A DNA stretch of 39,581 nt from Lachnospiraceae bacterium UBA7086 (lineage in GTDB: Bacteria > Bacillota > Clostridia > Lachnospirales > Lachnospiraceae), in contig DKZA01000009.1 in the NCBI GenBank assembly GCA_002492525.1, positions 1 through 39,581 of the forward strand, given 5' to 3'. A program made the position numbers and the translations under genes. Below, in pieces: positions 34,075 to 39,581 of the stretch. The notes beneath the pieces are model-generated. The model was not told where the DNA came from, did not search any database, and saw only the letters and a list, made by a program, of their open reading frames with translations. Within the stretch, counting starts at the first letter, position 1. Every line of letters begins with the position of its first letter.

Positions 34075-34977
34075 TTATTTATTTGTATTATTTTCTGATT
34101 TCCGATATTCTGACGGCGTACACCCATATACTTCCCGGAAAGACTTGGCAAAATAACTCATTTCCTGAAACCCGCAGCTCTCCGCAATGGCAGAGATCTT
34201 ATCCGCAGTAGACTGCAATTTGATCGCGGCCTGCTGTAAACGATAAGACTTTAAATAAGCAATAGGGGTAGTACTGATTGTTGCACGAAAACACCGCATA
34301 CATTCACTGGTACTGATAGCGCAGACAGCGGCAATTTCGTCTATGGTCAGTTCTTTATCATAGTTCGCCTGAATATAGGTCAACATTTCCTTGATTCTGA
34401 CATTATCCCGCTGCATCTTCCCGAAAGACTTCCGATTCATGGCAGGCTGATGCTCGGAAAGCAGGTTTATAATAGTAGATAATTCATTGCGGATATGCAG
34501 CTCAAATCCAAATTCTTCCTGCTTTGCAGAACTCCACAAGGAAACAATACTCTCAATAACTTGCCTCTGCCATGCTTTGGCAGATGTAAAATGAACGCCG
34601 GGACAGGCCTGATTATCCATTAACGGCTTTAAATACTTCTGCCAGACAATATTATCCGTGCTGCCGCTGATAGCCCGCGGATGACACACTACGGAATGTA
34701 GTTCACAAGGTTTATCGTCCTGCGAAGATGCGGTATGCAAGATATTACTGTTGATAAAAAATGCCTCCCCGGCTTTCAGTTCAAATTTCATGGAACCGGC
34801 ATCCACTATGGCTGTACCTTTCACCACCATGCCCAATTCCAATTCATTATGCCAATGCCACGGAATTTCATCCCCTGGCAGAATATCAAGATAACATGCC
34901 ACGGGAAAAAGATGGGTTCCATGTTCCCGCAGCTCTTTCCCCTGTAAATTGGTCTGAACACCACATGGCAATATCAT
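34075..34977 (-). CDS. AraC-family transcriptional regulator (upstream of GH127)
   Basis: 300 residues. A cupin-like sensor domain with WHWHNELELGMV is followed by a C-terminal double helix-turn-helix (about 200-295) with CGFQEMSYFAKSFREVYGCTPSEYRK. Such proteins bind a sugar-like ligand and activate nearby operons. The gene reads toward GH127 and GH3, which are its likely targets, and faces the HPr-like miniprotein gene at 35187 across a 208-base AT-rich intergenic region. The ATG has GGAGAGG upstream. Confidence 0.9.
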   Translation of the reverse strand: MILPCGVQTNLQGKELREHGTHLFPVACYLDILPGDEIPWHWHNELELGMVVKGTAIVDAGSMKFELKAGEAFFINSNILHTASSQDDKPCELHSVVCHPRAISGSTDNIVWQKYLKPLMDNQACPGVHFTSAKAWQRQVIESIVSLWSSAKQEEFGFELHIRNELSTIINLLSEHQPAMNRKSFGKMQRDNVRIKEMLTYIQANYDKELTIDEIAAVCAISTSECMRCFRATISTTPIAYLKSYRLQQAAIKLQSTADKISAIAESCGFQEMSYFAKSFREVYGCTPSEYRKSENNTNK

Positions 34978-35186
34978 AGGTTAATCCTCTCCTTTTTATT
35001 TCAAAAAATTCTTTTTTGATAATATTATCATATAATATGGCTATATAATTCTATTATTCTTACTTTTATTGATGATATAATCATATCACAAAAAGAAATA
35101 AAAGGAAAGAAAAATAAACCTGATAGCAAAAATCAACCATACCGCCCAGAGAGCGGATATTCATCAAATGGAAAGGAGCAAAGTCT

Positions 35187-35429
35187 ATGTACAGAATCAA
35201 TATCAGAAAAATGGGAAACGTCGATAGGTTTATCAATATGGTCAGGAACAGCCGGGGCAATGTTTATCTGGAACTTCCTAACCAGATGCTCTGCGACCTG
35301 AAACAAAATGAAGAAGCCCTTCAGATGCTCTACATGATCAACCCAAAAGAATTCTGGTTAGAGCTTTTCCTGACAGATACGCAGGACAGTTACGATTTTA
35401 TGACCTATATGATCGGCGCGGGGGCTTAA
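35187..35429 (+). CDS. HPr-like miniprotein without active-site His
   Basis: 80 residues with AAGGAG about 8 bases upstream. The order of elements is strand (YRINI), helix (VDRFINMVRN), strand (NVYLEL), strand and helix (NEEALQMLYM), strand (FWLELFL) and helix (SYDFMTYMIG). That is the beta-alpha-beta-beta-alpha-beta-alpha layout of HPr, but there is no His-containing motif at residue 15. It resembles the minus-strand protein at 36272-36511 in the first strand (INI/LNI), the F-N-V helix, G-x-VY strand and the DY...Y-IG tail, so the two look like paralogues. It is divergent from the AraC gene at 34075. A regulatory or sensor-like role is inference. Confidence 0.6.
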   Translation: MYRINIRKMGNVDRFINMVRNSRGNVYLELPNQMLCDLKQNEEALQMLYMINPKEFWLELFLTDTQDSYDFMTYMIGAGA

Positions 35430-35445
35430 CAAGCCCCCGTTTTAT
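35419..35445. terminator. bidirectional intrinsic terminator
   Basis: Perfect 9-bp arms CGGGGGCTT / AAGCCCCCG around AAC, followed by TTTTAT. The stop codon of the plus-strand miniprotein lies in its loop and the HAD gene ends at its edge, so it can serve both. Confidence 0.85.
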
Positions 35446-36230
35446 AATAACAATCCATGCGCGGCACAATAATGATAGATGCCATCATCTGTCACATGGC
35501 CGCATATTTCCTGCGCCACTGCCTTTAATGATTCTGAGGCATTTCCCATGGCAATTCCCGTACCAACCGCCTGAAACATCTCAATATCATTATCCCCATC
35601 CCCAAATGCAAGGGCCTGCGATTTATGCAGATGATAATATTCAAGTACTTTATTTACGCCGGTCCCTTTACCGCTGTCCGCCGGAATAATATCCACGGCC
35701 CTGTCCCACCAGGCGGCAATTTTGGCCCGAGGAACATTTTTTAATAATGCCGGATATTCCTCTTTGCGGCCTCCCGACATAAGCTGATAGACATCATCCT
35801 TCTCTATCACTTTCCCAAAATCGTCAGAGACGATCACCTCCAGTCCGGCAATGGCAAAGTAATCTACCAGATCTTTATCTCTCCCGTTGGCAATCAGCTT
35901 ATCCTTCGTGGCAATAGACACGGGCCTGTCAATCGACGCCGCATTTTGGACAATCGTTTTCACGTCTTGGACATGAATGGGATGCTTATAAATATCCTGC
36001 TGTTTATCAAAGCAATAGGAGCCGTTAAAAGTAAGAAACGCATCCGCTTCCCATCCGTCAAAATGAGGCAGCGCCAACGGCCCTCTTCCCGTTGAGAGGC
36101 AGAGGATTATATGCCGCTGTTTTAAACAAATCAATGTTTCCAGCATTTTTTCTGATATTTGTTTTTTCTCCGTATCAATCAAAGTCCCGTCGATATCAAA
36201 AAAAATAATCTTTATATTGTCCATATTCAT
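35442..36230 (-). CDS. Cof-type HAD-superfamily phosphatase
   Basis: 262 residues; the ATG at 36230 has AAGGA 9 bases upstream. The HAD motifs are I: DIDGTLID, II: STGR, III: the Lys in GKGTGVNKV and IV: FGDGDNDIEM. The cap is of the C2 type expected in Cof-like sugar-phosphate phosphatases, so it probably dephosphorylates a sugar phosphate in the cytoplasm. It follows the HPr-like miniprotein by 41 bases, and that follows the AraC gene at 36597, which suggests one operon. Confidence 0.9.
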   Translation of the reverse strand: MNMDNIKIIFFDIDGTLIDTEKKQISEKMLETLICLKQRHIILCLSTGRGPLALPHFDGWEADAFLTFNGSYCFDKQQDIYKHPIHVQDVKTIVQNAASIDRPVSIATKDKLIANGRDKDLVDYFAIAGLEVIVSDDFGKVIEKDDVYQLMSGGRKEEYPALLKNVPRAKIAAWWDRAVDIIPADSGKGTGVNKVLEYYHLHKSQALAFGDGDNDIEMFQAVGTGIAMGNASESLKAVAQEICGHVTDDGIYHYCAAHGLLL

Positions 36231-36271
36231 GCCAAAGCTTCCTTTCCAAAAGTACGGATTCAGAATACATA

Positions 36272-36511
36272 TCAGCAATCCCCAATATAGTAAGAAACAA
36301 TACTCATGTAATCTCTGGGATTGGGAATATCCAGAGCAAGCTTCAGGCAGTTTTTATTCTGGTGAAACCTTACCCATAAACTGTTCTGTATCATTTTCTC
36401 CCTGTTGATATTTACCTTTTTACCGTCCGGACAAAGTACATACACTTTTCCGCTGCACCTATTGACCGTGTTCAGAAAATTTTTCATATCCAGAATATTC
36501 AGTTTAACCAT
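36272..36511 (-). CDS. HPr-like miniprotein paralogue
   Basis: 79 residues; the ATG at 36511 has AGGAGG 7 bases upstream, so the longer 206-residue frame is rejected. It starts KLNI, has the helix FLNTVNR, the strand GKVYVLC and a DYMSIVSYYIG end, aligning with the protein at 35187-35429. No His is in the place of the HPr active site. It sits between the AraC gene and the HAD phosphatase on the same strand, probably co-transcribed. Each of the two paralogues is next to an AraC gene, which is the best clue to their role. Confidence 0.6.
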   Translation of the reverse strand: MVKLNILDMKNFLNTVNRCSGKVYVLCPDGKKVNINREKMIQNSLWVRFHQNKNCLKLALDIPNPRDYMSIVSYYIGDC

Positions 36512-36596
36512 CACGACCCCTCCTGTAAATGCATGATTGTGTTTACAGGTATCATTATAATGCAATCCGTGCATGAAAAATATTTCTTTTCCGCCC

Positions 36597-37508
36597 TTAT
36601 GTATCACAATCCTGCCATTTCTTCCGGTATTCTGATGGTGTACAATGTGCGTACTCCCGAAAAACCTTTCCAAAATAGCTGCTGCTGCCCAAACCGCAGG
36701 CATGACTGATATCCGTAAGCGGTTTCTGCCCTCTTGCCAGCATCTGACAGGCCATCTGCAGACGGTAAGTCTTAATATATTCCATAGGTGTTGTATGCAG
36801 ACAGTCATGAAACACCCTGAAACATTCCCGCTCACTAAGATACACTGCCGCCGCCAGCTGCGAAATAGAAATCTTTTCTGCATAGTGTTCATGAATATAT
36901 ATCATCATCATCTTGACTTTATCATTGATTTTATTATATTCTCCACCCTTTTCCTGCATAGGACAAGAGAGTTCACAAAGGATTAACCAGATTTCCGAAA
37001 GGATTTCCCGCAGTTTCATTTCATACCCAAATTCATCGTTTGAAATCTGAAATGCCTTGAGAATAAGACTTAAAGCTTCGTCCTGTTTATCCTTTCCCGG
37101 GAAAATAGAAATTATCTCAATCTGCGGCGCAGTCACAATCGGGGTAATGTATTTCTTTTCTAATCTGCTCCCCTGTTCTCCCGCAAGCAGCGATGTATCA
37201 AAAATATGAAGCAGCTGAATATTAGGCTCTGACCGGGACACTGCCTTTGTCATGTGAAGTACATTGGAATTTACCATGCCGCCGCTTCCGGCCGGAAACA
37301 ATATTTTACCATGCGGTGTGTAATATTCCAGACTGCCGCTCTCCATATAAAACAATTCCACCGGCCTATGCCAGTGCCACGGTGCAAAATGCCCTATATA
37401 TTTATCCAGCTCAGATTTGGAAGCAATATAAGGAAAATCGCTTGCAAAACCAGGAAGTAACTCCTCCTTGCTTCCTGTATAAAATTCTATGCTCTGTATG
37501 TTTTTCAT
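36597..37508 (-). CDS. AraC-family transcriptional regulator (operon with HPr-like and HAD)
   Basis: 303 residues. The N-terminal cupin-like part has WHWHRPVELFYMESG. The C-terminal DNA-binding domain (about 205-300) carries two HTH units with ISQLAAAVYLSERECFRVFHD and CGLGSSSYFGKVFREYAHCTPSEYRK. The ATG is at 37508. It begins a run with the miniprotein and the HAD phosphatase. The target is probably that operon or nearby genes. It is similar in design to the regulator at 34075-34977, so one may be a duplicate of the other. Confidence 0.9.
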   Translation of the reverse strand: MKNIQSIEFYTGSKEELLPGFASDFPYIASKSELDKYIGHFAPWHWHRPVELFYMESGSLEYYTPHGKILFPAGSGGMVNSNVLHMTKAVSRSEPNIQLLHIFDTSLLAGEQGSRLEKKYITPIVTAPQIEIISIFPGKDKQDEALSLILKAFQISNDEFGYEMKLREILSEIWLILCELSCPMQEKGGEYNKINDKVKMMMIYIHEHYAEKISISQLAAAVYLSERECFRVFHDCLHTTPMEYIKTYRLQMACQMLARGQKPLTDISHACGLGSSSYFGKVFREYAHCTPSEYRKKWQDCDT

Positions 37509-37565
37509 AGATAGTCCGGCTCCATTCTCCCCATGAGATCCTCTTTCCTGCCTCTATGTTATCTG

Positions 37566-38423
37566 TCAGATTCCCGGAACATACGTCTTACGATATTCAC
37601 TGGGAGAACACCCAAGTTCTTTGTGAAATACTTTGCTAAAATAAAACACATCCATAAATCCCGTCAACTGTGCAATCTCTGTCACAGATCTGTCCGTCTC
37701 CTTCAATAACTGCCGCGCTTTTCCCAGCCGCAGCATCTTCTGATATTCCCGAATGGTCTGACCCGTCGCTTCTTTAAAAAGTGTACCTGCATACTTGTAG
37801 GATAATCCGCAGATTTCTTCAATATCGCCTGCCGCAAAATCTTCTATATAGTGTGCCCGTACATATTCCTGTATCTGCCGTACATAAATATTTCCCGTCA
37901 GATTGCCACGTTCCCTGTACACACATTCTAAGAAAATCTGCCACAGACACACCGAGGCCTGCGGAATATTCCCATGTACATGCGCCTCAAGCATCTTCTC
38001 AAAATTATGTTCTATCCGGTTTGACTCTACATCATCTATTAATTTCGGCAATACAAGATATTTCTCATTTTCATTCCTGCCCAGGCACACCCTCTTGTCA
38101 TAATAAACACCCCTGGGCAGTTCTTCCATTCCGTCTTCCGGTTCTGCACAATAAAAATGCGCATAATACCACGCCGATCCCGCCTCAAACGGTCTTTCTC
38201 CCCAATGATGGATTCCGCTTTTGAGGAAAAAAAGCTGATTTGGCAGTATCTGATAACAGATGCCGTCTTCCAGAATCTCCATGGCCCCCCGCAATAGATA
38301 AATCGCCACATGAAAAGGAACTATTCTGTCTGCGTGAATCATCTCGCTTAAAGTGACGCTGTAATCGGCCTCGCATATAAACGGCATGGTATTACAGGGA
38401 ATCTTAAGGGCGTGTCTGTCCAT
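37566..38423 (-). CDS. AraC-family transcriptional regulator (third copy)
   Basis: 285 residues. Beta-rich sensor domain (about 20-130), then the double HTH (about 185-280) with IEEICGLSYKYAGTLFKEATGQTIREYQK and LTGFMDVFYFSKVFHKELGCSPSEYRK. The ATG has AAAGGA upstream. The previous regulator starts 58 bases beyond its stop, so the two could be transcribed together. No hydrolase or transporter follows it, so the target is unclear. Confidence 0.88.
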   Translation of the reverse strand: MDRHALKIPCNTMPFICEADYSVTLSEMIHADRIVPFHVAIYLLRGAMEILEDGICYQILPNQLFFLKSGIHHWGERPFEAGSAWYYAHFYCAEPEDGMEELPRGVYYDKRVCLGRNENEKYLVLPKLIDDVESNRIEHNFEKMLEAHVHGNIPQASVCLWQIFLECVYRERGNLTGNIYVRQIQEYVRAHYIEDFAAGDIEEICGLSYKYAGTLFKEATGQTIREYQKMLRLGKARQLLKETDRSVTEIAQLTGFMDVFYFSKVFHKELGCSPSEYRKTYVPGI

Positions 38424-38499
38424 TGGCGTATCCTTTCTTTAATGGGGTAAGCTTATTATATACAGTTTATCATATTATGAAATAATTCGCCCAGAAACA

Positions 38500-38529
38500 T
38501 TGACAATACCCTTGTATATGTTGTATTAT
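38500..38529 (+). promoter_or_regulatory. strong promoter of the tRNA-Pro gene
   Basis: TTGACA at 38500-38505, an 18-base spacer and TATTAT at 38524-38529, 18 bases before the tRNA. Confidence 0.7.
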
Positions 38530-38546
38530 CTTAATTGTTCACAAAT

Positions 38547-38620
38547 CGAAGCGTGGCTCAGTTTGGTAGAGCGCTGCGTTCGGGACGCAGAGGTCGCAGG
38601 TTCAAATCCTGTCGCTTCGA
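38547..38620 (+). tRNA. tRNA-Pro (anticodon CGG)
   Basis: A 74-base cloverleaf: acceptor CGAAGCG / CGCTTCG, D arm with GCTCAGTTTGGTAGAGC, anticodon stem CTGCG / CGCAG around loop TTCGGGA (anticodon CGG) and T arm CAGG TTCAAAT CCTG. The discriminator is A. CCA is not encoded, so it must be added by the cca product. tRNA genes are common integration sites, which is relevant to the toxin remnant 200 bases downstream. Confidence 0.93.
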
Positions 38621-38633
38621 CTATCAGAAAAGG

Positions 38634-38668
38634 AAAAACACTGGACTTATAAAAAGTCGAGTGTTTTT
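38634..38668 (+). terminator. terminator of the tRNA gene
   Basis: Arms AAAAACACTGGACTT and AAGTCGAGTGTTTTT, with one mismatch, around a 5-base loop, then TCTTTT. Confidence 0.75.
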
Positions 38669-38672
38669 CTTT

Positions 38673-38820
38673 TATTATCTCTTCTTTTTACTACCCAAAC
38701 CCACAATAATCACGCTTAATTTTATGGAATCCTCAAATGTCCATTTCTTCCCGAATCCAATACTTGCCCTAATGCTGCCACAAAAACTGTTGTCGAATTG
38801 CTTCTCCTGTCTTTTTCTAG
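38673..38820. other. unassigned spacer between tRNA and toxin remnant
   Basis: No gene is supported. A minus-strand frame is open here but has no credible start. The plus-strand toxin frame begins right after a TAG at 38818-38820. This is the likely junction between chromosome and inserted DNA. Confidence 0.4.
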
Positions 38821-39414
38821 GATATCGATTACAAGATAAAGCGCAGGACAGAGGAATATAAGGATTTTTGTAAAGCAGCGAAGGTGAAGGAGAAGACGGA
38901 GAGGCTGCGGTATGAGTGCAGTAAAGAAAATCTGCGCAGGTCAAAATCTTGGAAGGATATGGAAAATACGCAGCAAAAAGTTACAAATGCGGAAAAACAT
39001 GATACACTAAGAGAAACAGAAGAAAAGGACATAGAAGTGCATACGATAGGAAGGATAGATAAAAATATATACAAGTGCGTTACTGAGGATATTGTAACAG
39101 ATGAAGTAATCATTACGGATGAAAGAATTGCGCATATAAAGGAAAGGCATCCGAATGATTATGAGAGATTTTGTAGTTATATTCCGGAAATTATAAGTAA
39201 TCCGGATTATATAATAGCATCAAATAAGCCAAATACAGCAACAGTATTAAAACAAATAACAAATAATGGAGAAAAGTTTCAGTTGATTTTAAGAATTATT
39301 ACATCAAAAGATAATGTGGATTTTAAAAATTCAGTGATAACATTTCTGAATATTAATGAGAGAACATGGAATAAGTATTTGAGAAATAAGGAGATACTTT
39401 ACAAAAAAGAATAG
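38821..39414 (+). pseudogene. 5'-truncated PBECR-type nuclease toxin (prophage or polymorphic toxin remnant)
   Basis: The open frame runs from just after a TAG at 38818 to the stop at 39414 with no ATG near its 5' end; a GTG at 38884 or an ATG at 38959 could start a shorter product. The first 50 residues (RTEEYKDFCKAAKVKEKTER and on) are charged and look like the end of a phage minor-capsid/MuF-type carrier. The last 125 residues match the PBECR nuclease pattern: VTEDIVTDEVIITDERIAHI, KERHPNDYERF, IPEIISNPDYI, KPNTATVLK and the closing KNSVITFLNINERTWNKYL. PBECR domains are RNase-like toxins in MuF proteins and polymorphic toxins. The ORF is A-rich compared with its neighbours. No immunity gene is seen before the window ends. 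Whether any protein is still made is unclear. Confidence 0.65.
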
Positions 39415-39430
39415 AATTGATATAATAATC

Positions 39431-39541
39431 ATACCATATAAAGACTTCTTTGAGGTGGAAATTTCGTGTCGCCACACACCAGGGATGGTTATAAAGAGAT
39501 GCGAGAGTAGGCACGCTCGCCAAAGAAGTCTTTACTGGTAT
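39431..39541 (+). ncRNA. candidate structured RNA or inverted-repeat element
   Basis: A 111-base unit closed by long arms: ATACCA at 39431-39436 pairs with TGGTAT at 39536-39541, and AAAGACTTCTTTG at 39440-39452 pairs perfectly with 39521-39533. Inside are three short stems: GTGT/ACAC at 39466-39477, ACCA/TGGT at 39478-39489 and GCGAG/CTCGC at 39501-39520. This gives a multibranched fold. It starts 17 bases after the toxin stop. I do not recognise an Rfam family. A miniature inverted-repeat element or a toxin-linked RNA is possible. The remaining 40 bases hold nothing I can support. Confidence 0.45.
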
Positions 39542-39581
39542 AAATATAAAGTATTTTAAATTGATGTGGTGCAAAATCAAC

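Noticed and set aside
36512..36892. N-terminal extension giving a 206-residue product ahead of the second HPr-like protein
   Set aside because: The extension is antisense-like in composition and overlaps the end of the AraC gene; a perfect AGGAGG sits before the internal ATG.
38675..38944. Minus-strand frame of 89 residues across the tRNA-toxin junction, ending GFGKKWTFEDS and on
   Set aside because: The end looks somewhat protein-like, but there is no ribosome site and its 5' half is antisense to the toxin frame. It could be a gene fragment; not enough to call.
39431..39541. Retron or group II intron RNA as explanation for the right-end element
   Set aside because: No reverse transcriptase frame nearby and no domain V-like or msr-like motif.
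1..39581. CRISPR array or complete insertion sequence
   Set aside because: No regularly spaced direct repeats and no transposase frame were seen.

Overview
The window is typical of an anaerobic, endospore-forming Firmicute of the Lachnospiraceae (Clostridium cluster XIVa) type. This rests on the sporulation/division gene block, AG-rich ribosome binding sites, a low-to-moderate GC content, a CotS-type kinase and several AraC-type regulators beside gut-type glycoside hydrolases. The family-level assignment is inference; no rRNA gene is present to confirm it. Most genes lie on the minus strand.

Layout. (1) 0.2-12.6 kb is an envelope-stress and accessory region. It holds a YfbK-type von Willebrand lipoprotein, a small membrane protein, a divergent pair (helical protein / membrane Ser/Thr kinase) and a zinc-ribbon/SHOCT protein. 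It also holds an ECF sigma/anti-sigma operon that runs on into a DUF1232 protein, a large unassigned glycine-zipper protein and a CxxC miniprotein. A threonine aldolase follows, then a second ECF sigma factor whose anti-sigma partner carries an FtsX-like extracellular domain. The first sigma operon and the distant von Willebrand lipoprotein share a nearly identical 31-base promoter, which points to one regulon; the second sigma gene has its own ECF-type promoter. (2) 12.6-16.4 kb is an operon of a GH13 alpha-glucan hydrolase, a membrane-anchored transglutaminase-like protein and an O6-alkylguanine transferase-like protein. (3) 16.6-24.6 kb is conserved core: ftsH, hpt, tilS, spoIIE, divIC, yabQ, yabP, rqcP (yabO), hup and mazG, in the Bacillus-like order, with a spoIIE that lacks the usual N-terminal membrane domain. 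(4) 24.6-29.5 kb holds a PEGA-repeat lipoprotein with Cys-rich repeats, a CotS-like kinase, the CCA-adding enzyme and a small conserved protein. (5) 29.6-38.4 kb is a carbohydrate region: GH3 beta-glucosidase, GH127 beta-L-arabinofuranosidase, three AraC regulators, a Cof-type HAD phosphatase and two small paralogues with an HPr-like layout but no phosphorylatable histidine. (6) 38.5-39.6 kb is a tRNA-Pro(CGG) followed by a 5'-truncated PBECR-type nuclease toxin (probable prophage or polymorphic-toxin remnant) and a 111-base inverted-repeat element that may be a structured RNA.

How the parts fit. The two sigma systems probably sense envelope state: one drives a surface lipoprotein and a set of membrane-associated unknowns, the other is read through an FtsX-like sensor. 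The core block links cell division, sporulation and housekeeping, and the 3' third is for polysaccharide use under AraC control. The best candidates for something undescribed are the sigma-linked 5.5-8.5 kb gene set, the FtsX-domain anti-sigma factor, the AraC-linked HPr-like miniproteins and the structured element at the right end.
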